DNA of 64,000 bases from Scolanthus callimorphus (taxonomy: Eukaryota; Cnidaria; Anthozoa; Actiniaria; Edwardsiidae), in the NCBI GenBank assembly GCA_033964015.1, contig CM066919.1, positions 25,502,204 through 25,566,203 of the forward strand. The letters run 5' to 3'. Position numbers and translations under genes: made by a program. Below are positions 54,405 through 64,000 of this stretch, one piece after another; position 1 is the stretch's first letter, and each line of letters opens with the position of its first letter. The notes beneath the pieces are model-generated. The model ran no database searches, was not told the origin of the DNA, and saw nothing but the letters and a program-made list of their open reading frames with translations.

Positions 54405-57400
54405 TCATCTTTGTACCCTGTGATATATCTTCTCTTCTTTGCCATCAGCTTGTGCAACGTATCGTCCAGCCGTGAAAAGAAAGTCACTCAATCTAGTGAA
54501 ATGTATAACAAAAGAACCACATTGATGAATAGAAATAAGAAGTGAAAGATAAAAAACAGAGTTTTGCCCTTTGCTAACAACGTGGTGTGTCCAGCTTTTT
54601 GCAAAGGCTTGAAAACAGGCATTACCAAATAGCGAACAATGTTCCCTAGTCATGATATACTACAGGGGCTGATCCAGGAAACTCAGAGGGGGGTGATAGT
54701 GACAAAATAGTGACCAAAAAATAGCAAATTGCCTTCAGCAAATACAATAAATGTAAGGCAAATGGGGGGGGGGGATACAATAAATGTAAGGCAAATGGGG
54801 GGGGGGGGGGGGCTCAAAAGCTCAAAAGTTTGAAAACCTGCCCTTCTGTAGGTGATCAGCCTTCTAGGGGCCTTCAGGTGGGCAGCCTTCTAGGAAGCAT
54901 TCTGATCGCAAAGGATGGATTTCAGACAACATCCTTCCTCCTCCTCTGGCATCATTACCGCAGTTACACCTGTACTAAAATTTGAGTTCCTAGTAAGACA
55001 AATGTTAACGCTCACCTGTTGAGATATCTGCCAACCTGGGGATCAACACTGCCATCTTGGACAAGAGGAACAACTCTAAATGGGAAAACATGCAAGTGGC
55101 TAAGTCATCAACAAGTCAAATACCTGAGGAGTTGTACCTCATTTATTGCTACTGTACATGCTTGAGGGTTCAGTGTTATTTTTTTCACAGGGCCTAAAAA
55201 CTTGCTTCAGTAGGCGCACAACGTACACTGTATCCTCCAGCATGCAACATGTAGTGACCCCTTCTCAGTGAGACAGTTTAATAGATAAGATACAGTATAA
55301 GTAATAAATACAGTACTTCTTTCAGCTCTTCTGCAAACTGTCCTTGCTACATGCAATAGTGCACTGTTTCTGCCACCTGACTGTGAAAGAAGCAATAAAT
55401 AATAATTATCAAGATTAAGCAATTGATTCTTCTTCTGACTGCACATCTTTTCTGGCTGGACTTCAAGTCCATTTACAGCCACTGATGTACATTGTACCGT
55501 TACTAACACTGATGCCTTCCCTCTCCCCACCCCCCATTCCAAAACACATATTACAATTACAGCAGATCCACAAATTTTTACAAAGGGGTTGGATGACTAT
55601 CAATGCGTGCAAGAAATTAGGGAGGCAGTTGTTAATTAGTTAGGATATGGTACAGAAAATCACTGCACCACCTATTACACTATGCAAGAGTAACAGAGGC
55701 ACCTATGTAAGTGGATCCAGACAATTCAAGGCATGGAAAGGAGGAAAACAGTTAATGCTACATTATTTGGATAATACATACATTTAGATTTTGTGGGAGA
55801 CCCCCAGTGTTTACCCTTTTTTCTCCTGGGAAAAAGTTGAAACTTTCCATACATATATTGTATGTCTCCCGGGGGAAATTTCTTGCTATTGACTCATACA
55901 GTTATGGTATTTGAAACACAATCTCCCAATTTTGGAGCTTTCAGAGTTGGCAGGTATGATACATTCCAATAAACAAATAAACCCTTACTGGAAGAATGAA
56001 GTTCTTTAAAGCTGGCAGCTGGCTGTGATACCCATCTATCCATTTCTCTAGCACAGGGACATGATTTTCATTGAATTCAGTACGTCCTAGAAAAGTGTCA
56101 TCATTGTTACATTGTATAAACAGGAAGATACATTTCTTCCCTGGGCCTGGAGTCAAATGTATTTCTATATGGAAAATGGATCCCATATTGTATACTTCAG
56201 TGGCAGATCCAGGATTTTACTAAGGGGGGTTTTGTTTCTTTTTACTCCTTCAAAGACTGATACGGGCAATAATATATTAAGGAGAGAAGCTTGTCCATGA
56301 GTGGTTGGTGTATCACAATAAAATGCTCATTGTTCCGATGCTTAAGGTTGGGGGGTCTCCTTGGAACCTTTGGAACTCCCTCTGGATCTGCCACTGTACT
56401 ACTTACTAAGTTTGTCCTCTCTTGATGTCTCTCTTGGAGTGGCAATGTTTGAGCCAACTTCTTGGAGGACACACTGAATCTAATCATTATAATAACAATG
56501 ATAATGATCATAATGGGTTGCGTAAATGAATCCACTAGGTGGCTCTTCTACTGTTGCTGGAACTACATGGTTAGAGTAAACCTGCACCTTCTGCTCAATT
56601 ATATCACCAGCTTTGCTGTTGCTAAAAAGCAATTTTGGTTAAGTCTGGTTGTTTTACTACTATTCTCTTTTCCACTTGCAATGTTTACCTCTTCAAGTTT
56701 CTGAATAAGATCTTGATGTCCCGATTCCTCACAAAATTCTCTTGCTACTCTGTTGATGGAACAGGGCATAAAATCATTACTTGGAATTTTTCATACAGTG
56801 ATAACAAGGCATGCAATTTTAGGAAATGTACAGGTAATGGATGCCATCCTAATGGTATACATGCCGATACTCAACACCTTGTTTTCAACTTCAACCCATA
56901 GCTCACTTCTAATCTTAAAGAGCCTGTGTCAGCCACTCATTTGTTAATGTTTTCATCTGATATTAGAAGAAGAATTATGTGTGTAGAAATCTCTTAATTA
57001 ACATCTAAAAACAAAGTTTCAGATTTGATTTACCAAATTCAATCAAGAATATTGCTCTATATTCTCTAAATGTGTGGTTCCAAAAAATATCCATACCCCC
57101 CCCCCCCCCGACGGAAGGGTGTTGAAAGTGACCCCCCCACCCCTCTGGAATTTCCTAAGAAAAATACAGTATTTGTATGGAAAAGATCAGGTAAATTGAC
57201 CCCCCCACCCCTCTGGAATTTCCAATCCCTTCCGTAGGGGGGGGTATGGATAATTTCTGGAAACACACAATTAGCCTATGAAATTGTATGCCACTATGCT
57301 GTCAAAATGGTGGCTGACACAGGCTCTTTAACCCATTCTGTCTCAGATCAAAATGAATGATAATTTACCCATATGACTTGAGAGTTCATCTGTAGTACCA

Positions 57401-59368
57401 AGCGCTTCAAATATGTCATGTGTCTTAGGGAGCCTTTTTCCAGCAAATGTACTTGAATAACCTATGAAAATAATATGAGAGTGGTTTTCGTAAACTTGTG
57501 GAACAAAGTGTCCCATTTTAAGGTGTAATAGACAAAAGAAGACACATGAGTGTAAAAAACCCAATTTCCACAGGTTTTATGAAAGCCACTTTAATACAAA
57601 GTTACATGTGGCATGAGTTTCATCCCCTAAAGAAGATTAAAACAAGGAATAAAACTCAACCAGTGTTTCCCAAAAATGTTCCATCTCTTAATTTATTCTA
57701 TAGCCCCTAAAAAGCATCTTAATAATCACATCAAGGGTAACCTACTAACTTTTCTACTGCTGGAATCATCGTTTTACCTTTGTCCCCAGTTTTAGTGTAG
57801 ATTTTTGGTCCTGGTTTGGTACTAGGGGTGTCTGAATTACTAATAAAACACAAACAGAGCATTATAATTATGTTAAGGTACTTTTCCAAATATAACAATA
57901 GGTGTCTAGACCTGCGAACTTTAAAAAAAATTAGGTTTGGTAATTAATTTTCAACCGAAGCCAATGACATTCTGACCAACTCCCAAAGACGTCCCAAGTA
58001 CATTCCGAAGATATTCCAAAGGAAATTAGCATATCAACGCCATTAAAATTTACTCATTATATATTTAAACTTATCCCAAAAAATCTATTATTTTGAAACA
58101 ACGCCATTTATGTGATCTCTGGCATGATCATTGAAGAATGGGTTGTGCAAAAAATTATGAACAAGTGATATTGAAAGTTATATTTTTCGAAGATGGCTGA
58201 GATTCTGAAAGCCATGTTGTGGCAAGGAAACTAAGGTCTTATGCAGGCTATGCGAGGAAATCAGAATGAATTTTAGGCAAGTAAATTCTGCATAATGCTA
58301 GGGGTCTGAAGATTTTGAGACTTGTCACAAGGTTAAAAACAATGCTTCATTCTCATATGTACATTTACTGTAATATTTCTCCTGCATAACATCCTAGGAC
58401 GTTTGTTATGTAAGTTATATATTTTGTCACACTTTTTACAAAATCTATATTTTTAACGTTTAAAGGTTGAGAGCTATGATGACATGACAAAAATATCCTC
58501 AACCCGCGGGGATGATAGCAACAAAATAGCTCTACAATGCTTCTTTGTAATTAGTATGTAATGCTTAAAGGCCATGTCACATGAGGCAATTTTGTTGCGG
58601 CAATTTTGTTGCATTGCAGTCAATATTGCAGGTCTGACATACCGTGGCAATGCAACAAAATGTTGCATTGCGAGTTGCAGAAAAGTAGATATGATTTCTA
58701 CTTTTCGCAACATTGCGAGCAAAATTGCTGCGTGTGACATGTCTCTGCAACTCGCGAGGCAATGTTTACTTCTTATTAACCAATCAGCGCATGCCATTCA
58801 TGTTTTTACTTGGATAAGCCGCTGTAATTTATAATTTTATCGCGGGCGTTGCACATTGCAAAAAAATTACGAGTGTGTGACATCCCTCAGCAACTCGCAG
58901 TGCTTTTCAATTTTGTCATCGTTGCGTTGCGAGTTGCAAGAAAAAATGTCTCATGTGACATGGCCTTAAGTCTTATATATCATTATTTTTTTAAGTGCGA
59001 TGCGTGAATAACAATAAGCCAGGGAGTAGATAGCCATGTCATCTTATTAAGGAATACCGCCTTTACTTCATCTCAAAATTCTTTCCCATTCTACAGGAAT
59101 CTAGAAAGATCATAACTATTGTCCATGGACATTACAATTTTATTTGGCTGAAAACAACGCACGCGGTAGACGTAGTAGAGCGTACTTTGCCTTTTCAAGC
59201 GAATAGAACTAAAGAGATAGCTGAGAAATAGGAACTCTTTCGAGTTCAAGGTAAGAAAAAAATTAATACTGCGTACCTTGAACAGATAAAACGCCCCACA
59301 GTAAACGAAGTAGCCCTGCAAATGTGAGGAAAAGGCAAAGATCTAAAACGACCTAAGGAGGCTGCCAT
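54405..59368 (-). CDS. MMAB: Mitochondrial corrinoid (cobalamin) adenosyltransferase, 9 exons
   Basis: Exons on the - strand: 59277-59368, 57778-57839, 57369-57461, 56689-56749, 56407-56479, 55989-56086, 55317-55380, 55016-55075, 54405-54492; about 230 residues (human 250). The first 30 residues are Arg/Ser-rich with no acidic residue, a mitochondrial targeting peptide. Then K-I-Y-T-K-T-G-D-K-G (ATP site), S-S-T-F-A-G-K-R, F-E-A-L-G-T-T-D-E-L-S-S, I-Q-C-V-L-Q-E-V-G-S, W-I-D-G-Y-H-S-Q-L-P, F-I-L-P-S-G-G, V-C-R-R-A-E-R (catalytic Arg/Glu cluster) and L-S-D-F-L-F-T-A-G-R-Y. The enzyme transfers the adenosyl group of ATP to cob(I)alamin and feeds methylmalonyl-CoA mutase. Two junctions (57369/56749 and 55317/55075) join in frame only if one G is added at the donor or the second AG of a tandem acceptor (AGAG) is used. 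Confidence 0.95.
54663..54820. repeat. Truncated CAGGGGCTGATCCAGG element with G runs (MMAB intron 8)
   Basis: Starts CAGGGGCTGATCCAGG and shares TGCCTTCAGCAAATACA(A) with 32637-32807. GGCAAATGGGGGGGGG(n) and ATACAATAAATGTAA are duplicated in tandem at its right end. Confidence 0.65.
55795..55956. repeat. CATACCTGCCAAC-family copy in MMAB intron 6
   Basis: Right end GAGTTGGCAGGTATGATAC and interior CAATCTCCCAATTTTGGAGC match 4780-4985; left end GGGAGACCCCCAGTG is degenerate. Confidence 0.65.
56198..56396. mobile_element. CAGTGGCAGATCCAGG miniature element in MMAB intron 5
   Basis: CAGTGGCAGATCCAGG / CTGGATCTGCCACTG ends; interior as in 45316-45543. Confidence 0.8.
56915..57331. mobile_element. 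TTAA-flanked TIR element carrying a nested element (MMAB intron 3)
   Basis: TTAAAGAGCCTGTGTCAGCC / GGCTGACACAGGCTCTTTAA. The interior aligns with 11815-12048 up to ATTCTCTAAAT, is interrupted by 57072-57269, and resumes with TATGCTGTCAAAATGG. Confidence 0.85.
57072..57269. mobile_element. TGTGTGGTTCCA TIR element nested in the TTAA element
   Basis: Left TGTGTGGTTCCAAAAAATAT and right ATAATTTCTGGAAACACACA are inverted; two CCCTCTGGAATTTCC units and C/G runs inside. Its right-hand end is also found fused to the G run at 38307-38369. Confidence 0.8.
58290..58478. repeat. Decayed CATACCTGCCAAC-family copy in MMAB intron 1
   Basis: AGATTTTGAGACTTGTC, ATGCTTCATTCT, TTCTCCTGCATAACATCC and AAAGGTTGAGAGCTATGA match the 37598-37795 copy at intervals. 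Confidence 0.45.
58565..58969. mobile_element. 405-base TTAA-flanked TIR element (MMAB intron 1)
   Basis: TTAAAGGCCATGTCACATGA / TCATGTGACATGGCCTTAA ends. Interior rich in TTGCAACTCGC-type motifs in both orientations. Ends resemble the 47758 element (TTAAAGGCCCATC). Confidence 0.85.
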
Positions 59369-60276
59369 CTTGGATTTGTATAACGCTGCTGGAGACTGGG
59401 TCGACTTGCTATATCCACAGGATTCCCGCAAGAAGGTGGCCCGGCGGACAAACCGGTCATATTTTTAATATGATTGTTCGTGTTGACCTCGACAAAATGT
59501 GAAAAAGGTGGAAAAGGAAAGCTTTGTACGGCCGCAGCACAAGCGCAAGGATATCAACATTGCACATAATTACCTTGTGTGGTTTATATAAGAGCGCAAG
59601 CGCAAGCGAGATGTTCAATGTTCCGATCCCTTGTGCTTGCCTCTCTAGTGTGAAACAAGCGAACGTAACCCAAACCAAACGTTGATTTTAGGCTTGCGCC
59701 GCTTATGATTTACACGAAAACACTACAATTTTCTGCACACTACAATTTTCTACAAGTGTCGAAATTGTTGAATCATGAAAAGTCTGCGTAATGACTTGAC
59801 AAAACTTCTATACTATTTACAAAATTACTATTTGCTAGACTAGTAAATCACATCATGTGATTAACATGTGTTCAATTTCATTACATTTTATGTTTCACAG
59901 ATTGACTAGCACGACAGTCACTTCTTTGACGAACGTCCGTAAATCGAGAAAAAAAATCCTTACCATTCATACACCGCAGCTCTAACCATTCATTATCATC
60001 ACCCACCATCATACAAAAGTCTGTAAAATTCACCAATTTTCAACTAGGTGCTGAAGAAGAAAATGACCATTGTTTCGTGTTTTCACTAGTTATGCAAATC
60101 CATAAAGATAAGAAATTTGCACCTTACTACGAGCAGGTGTTCTTCCATCCTCGCGCGCCAAGGGTCCTCCCCTCACCTCCCCCAGAAACCAGTAATTTCG
60201 CGATGATGGTGCTCTTCTTGCGCTGAGTTTTCAAAACAATTCCCATAAATTTCCGGCCGTCATTTTGGAAAAAGTT
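59369..60276. other. Region between MMAB and the multi-pass membrane gene
   Basis: MMAB promoter (CpG-moderate, no TATA seen) directly upstream of 59368, then a GCAAGCGCAAG repeat copy and AT-rich DNA including the 3' flank of the next gene. No further gene is supported. Confidence 0.6.
59533..59710. repeat. GCAAGCGCAAG-type dispersed repeat, copy 2
   Basis: Shares AAGCGCAAGGATATCAA, TGTGGTTTA and GCGCAAGCGCAAG with 9109-9360. Confidence 0.65.
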
Positions 60277-63200
60277 CTATGGATTTTTCATGAATTTCTT
60301 GGTCTTCTTGATCTTCCTGGCCCTGACTCCTTCTGCTATCTCTGTCTCCTCTCCTTCTTGCTCAACCTCAGTGCTTAGATCAGTCTGTCCCTCTGTGTCC
60401 TCCGTATCTGGTGCGTCGACCTCAAGTTCTAGAAGCCCAATGTCACCCGCCGTCTCTTGCAGGGAAACGCCTTCGAAACATAAACAAGCGTTTACAATGC
60501 ACATGCGTCCGGAGAAAGAACGGCTTTCTGTAGCGTCGCGCGAAATTTTGAATCGTCTAGTTTGTACGCATTGCATTATCGATGCTATTAGTTTTTACGT
60601 GACTGTGCGAGGAAAATGTCTGATTTGTTGAATTTGTCCCTCCTATAAATTCCCGCCTTTTTTGGCGCGCGTGCGTGCCACACAGGAAGCCCACAACAAA
60701 TATGCTAGCGATCAAAGCGAAATCGTTCTCAAAATTCAATATTTTAGTCCAAAAAATACATAGCTGTATAGCAAAATCCAATATAATAGGAAGTTATTAA
60801 TATATTTTGCCAAAACGAAAAGTTTGCGTTGGTCACGTGACCTGTGCAAAGCATCTATTAAAATATAGTGCTTGATTTTAGAACCTGGTAGACGGGTTTC
60901 AAAATCTGTAAGTAGCTGAACGTTTCAGTTCTTTTCTTGTCCAAGAATAACTCAACATTTCTCTGGATGGGTGGGTGGGGAGGCAGGCAAAGTCCGATAT
61001 TCGTGTCCAAATTGTACCTTGTACAGCCGGGACACGGGATCGAGGCTGGTAAAACGTGTTGGACGCTGGATCGGCACTATTGTGGGCTCGGGCAGAAAAA
61101 AAAGACGCACTAAATCATAAAATCATGTTTTCAAAATCGGCATAACTATGAGCTCTTGCTAGAAATTGTTAGTTTCTGCCATCCAAAAAAGAGAGAATGA
61201 AAATATACAAGTAAAAAAAAAAAATTAGGAAAGAGAGGGGACCCTGTGCCCTCCCCCCTCCGCTACGCCCCTGCCTACCTCCAAAATCCCCGCCTCGCTT
61301 GAGTTGACTCTTCATTCTCCATCCTTTGTTATCGTCCAGTCCCCTCGCATCTCCCTGAGCCTCGTTAACAGTTAGCATCATCGTCAAACAACAGGCCAGT
61401 GAACACTGCGGGCTCTTATAGAACTGATAAAACATCTGGCCGAATGCAACAATGTACTTCACTGCAGAACGAGAAATAAAGCACGTCAAAACGGCCGGTT
61501 GGTTATCAGATGTTCTCAAAAGAGCAGATTTTAGTTGAATGTCGAAACTAAATCGGACTTGCGTTTTCTATGCGTTCCTGTGTTGCCTAACTGTTTTTAC
61601 GTTCCGCGTAGTTTTCGACACACGTTTGTCTAATAATGATCTATCCAGAGATCCGAAAACTGATTTCGTAACGTCTAGCTTACCGACAACCATAGTAGTC
61701 ACCATAACATTGGCTGAGACCAGCATGATGGTGATGATTAGCGAGTCCAGCATTTTCTGGTCGGCGTCCAGTAACGCTCCCTGGTCAATCTTCAACATGA
61801 CACCAATACACGTGTTGGCAAAGGTGACCAGGAGTGAGGTCAGCTGAAGTGTGTGTTCAAATGAGTCTGGTATGGGCTTGTAGTGGGCGTGAAGCATGGC
61901 ATAGAACCCTGAAACAGTCACAAGACTATCTCATATGAATCTCGTGTGGGCTTGTAGTGGGCGTAAGGAATAGCGCACAACCCTGAAACAGACACAGCGC
62001 TATCTCATATGAACCTGGTCTGGGCAATAAGCTCATGTGTGGCGGATTCCCATTATAAACGTCCATTTTTTCAGTTATATATCCCTTAAGCACAAATAGG
62101 AGAAGTAGATAACCTACGCGCTAACTTCCTTGTCATAGACGCCTTAGCATGGTCAAAGGACGCTACTAGGGATCGGGGGAAAATGGGACACGCCTCTTAC
62201 CTGACACAATGGATGCGACACCAAGGGACGTCCGTCCTTCTGCTCCAATCAAAACCAACGCCGAAGACAGCACAAGTTTACGAGTCATCTCAATAGTCTC
62301 CCAGTACCAACAGTGCTCCGCGTAATTTTCAAAGATAAAACTCATTCCTGCAATGATTGGAAGTAGAGGGACCTTTGCATTCACTGTGCGATTTTCACGA
62401 ACTTTCTTTGCGGCGAATATGGCATCGGCAGCTTGTGCAAATTTCTTCTTATTAGTCGTACGTAATACTCTTGCGATTTGTGCTGTCACGCCAGTGCTGT
62501 CACGCTTGGTGTCTTCTGTGCCTTTTACATGGTCGCTAGTTGAATAAACTCTTGAAGGATTTACATTTTTAATATTTCCGGATTCGAGCTGAGCTTTGGG
62601 TGATTGAATACTGAAATTCCCTTGCTCGCCTTGTTGATCTAACTCATGCGAAGTTTCTTTGAAAACTGGCTTTGCCATGCAGGCATTCTCGGAATCTTCG
62701 ATATCTTTTATGTTTGGTGAAAAAGAGACATCGGGCGCATCAAGGTTGGTGTCAGGCATTTCATTTTCGGCGGCTTTCAACTTATTCTTAGACAGCGCCG
62801 TACTCGCTTGCTCAAATGAGGTTTCTTCAACAACTTCGGACTTCAGTTTGCGTTTTCGTCGGCGTTTGACAAATGAATCGGCATGTACTCTCTCTGTATT
62901 TGTCTTTCCTGTTTCCTGTTTGTGTCCCATTTTGTCGTCACTCTGATTACCAAATACTGGTCCTTTTGTTCCATTATCCACAGGATTCCCTCCACGAACC
63001 TTCCGGTCCCTAATAACAACATTCTGAGAATTGTTTGCTCCTCGCGAAGCCTTGCGCAGTGTTTTCTGGTAATGATATTTCCACAAGATGGCAGCTGTTA
63101 ACAATGGCACACCTACAGGGTAGACTAAAAGTACATACACAAGAATAACAAACTTGTTGTATTTCTCTGTAAAGCAAGTCACCGAGTAGTCCGCCTTCAG

Positions 63201-64000
63201 ATAATACGAGCATGTACGTCCATCTCTGTCTTGACAAATCTTGTGACACGCCGCTGGGAGCATTTGTAAAATGGTTCTGCAGGTTTGTGGGTAGGTCACA
63301 AACAGGAACAAGAACAAGTTTCGGTAGCAAAATTCCTGGTGGTCGCCAGAATGGATTGCATTTTCTTGCTGTATAGCTTTTTCTTTCGCGCTAAGTAAGC
63401 TTTTTTCAGCAGATAATATAACAACGCCAACATTATCACCGCGGTTGTACTTGAGCAGGAAAATATCAGATCAGAATAGGCGTCCATTCGAAGCTTGGAG
63501 GTGAAGCAATGCAAAGGAGCAATTTGGAGCACGTTCAGTTGTAGAAAGTTCGCGTACTCATTAATTTTGATGAGTGCAGGAGGCCATTTGATGTAGGAAA
63601 AAGCATCTAGTGTCCCGGATGAGATCTGATAGAATGACACGATGATTTTCAGTCGAGCCAGGACAATGTCTGTCAGAGAACGTTGATCGCAGGATGTGCG
63701 TTTGCGACCCTTTATTATTACTACTGCGATAATAGCGATGACGAACAGCAGCATAAGTATCTAGCATAAAATAATGAAGTGCAAAATTAGAATTCATTAT
63801 ATAGAGTACTATTAAAATAATATTAAAAATTAAGCCTACGGTTTGCAAGGGCACACAACGAAACCCCTTCATAACATTCGTTAAAACAGTGTACTTGGCA
63901 GAGCAAGGATAAAGGTCTGAAATGCCAGCATAATTTTCAAGGTCAATACGAGTCATAATGCCACGAGTCATAACGCCACAAGACAACAAAAAAAAGAACT
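60277..64000 (-). CDS. Multi-pass membrane protein, C-terminal part (5' end off the window)
   Basis: Exons on the - strand: 63840 to the edge, 62201-63760, 61684-61908, 61279-61461, 60277-60470, all phase-compatible. The 5' piece is Cys-containing and extracellular-looking (Y-P-C-S-A-K-Y, F-R-C-V-P-L). Then TM segments near M-L-L-F-V-I-A-I-I, A-V-I-M-L-A-L-L-Y-Y, L-F-L-F-L-F-V-T-Y-P, Y-V-L-L-V-Y-P-V-G-V-P-L-L, V-L-S-S-A-L-V-L-I-G, T-S-L-G-V-A-S-I-V-S, L-L-V-T-F-A-N-T-C-I-G and I-I-T-I-M-L-V-S-A-N-V. Signature: I-K-W-P-P, L-N-V-L-Q-I-A-P-L-H-C, Y-L-K-A-D-Y-S-V-T-C. I know this as an unnamed family of large animal membrane proteins, expanded in cnidarians, function unknown. A ~185-residue hydrophilic, Lys/Arg/Glu-rich segment lies between TM4 and TM5. 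The tail is acidic then K-I-K-K-T-K-K-F. One base is missing in an A run near 63378-63388. Confidence 0.82.
61920..62010 (+). repeat. Short local duplication in the last-but-two intron of the multi-pass gene
   Basis: AACCCTGAAACAG(T/A)CACA, CTATCTCATATGAA, GTGTGGGCTTGTAGTGGGCG occur twice, once overlapping the exon end (61870-61935) and once in the intron (61945-62010), so part of the exon start and acceptor region is duplicated. Confidence 0.7.

Noticed and set aside
62353..63101. Frames of 64-95 residues on the + strand
   Set aside because: Antisense shadows of the large exon of the multi-pass membrane gene.

Overview
The window is intron-rich animal nuclear DNA: short coding exons with GT-AG introns, moderate GC outside repeats, and a very high load of small terminal-inverted-repeat (TIR) elements. 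The gene set, plus a multi-pass membrane family at the right edge that I know from sea anemones and corals, suggests an anthozoan cnidarian. That assignment is inference; no species is claimed. By joining exons on both strands and checking reading-frame phase at each junction I recover eight complete or nearly complete genes and one gene end.

Layout, left to right: the last exon of an unnamed membrane protein (+, 187-276); a repeat-filled gap; a 16-exon SVOP-type major facilitator transporter (+, 4098-15158); a 2.4 kb composite TIR element; a 4-exon secreted DsbA/thioredoxin-fold protein (+, 18681-22063); convergent with it, an intronless-CDS protein made of four diverged copies of an unrecognised ~110-residue domain (-, 22715-24313); about 9 kb of gene-free repeat DNA; a 3-exon CENP-V/GFA zinc protein (-, 33276-34334) head to head with the first of two tandem PIPOX-like sarcosine/pipecolate oxidase genes (+, 34724-39750 and 42467-49070); ribosomal stalk protein P2 (+, 51815-53524); convergent with it, the mitochondrial cobalamin adenosyltransferase MMAB (-, 54405-59368); and the C-terminal half of a multi-pass membrane protein (-, 60277-64000, running off the edge).

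The genes do not form one pathway. Shared themes are the tandem PIPOX duplication, which carried its promoter and 3' flank, and many independent mobile-element insertions in introns. The most interesting coding observations are a second, diverged copy of the PIPOX active-site exon (apparently usable in paralogue 1, destroyed by a stop codon and an element insertion in paralogue 2) and the four-repeat protein of unknown function. The most interesting non-coding ones are nested palindromic elements, TTAA-flanked element families, and an element family carrying arrays of GGAATTTCC.

A warning for any user: several otherwise clean conserved genes each need a one-base correction, usually in or next to a homopolymer (SVOP, both PIPOX copies, RPLP2, the multi-pass gene, probably two MMAB splice junctions). 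I read these as residual assembly indels rather than pseudogenes.
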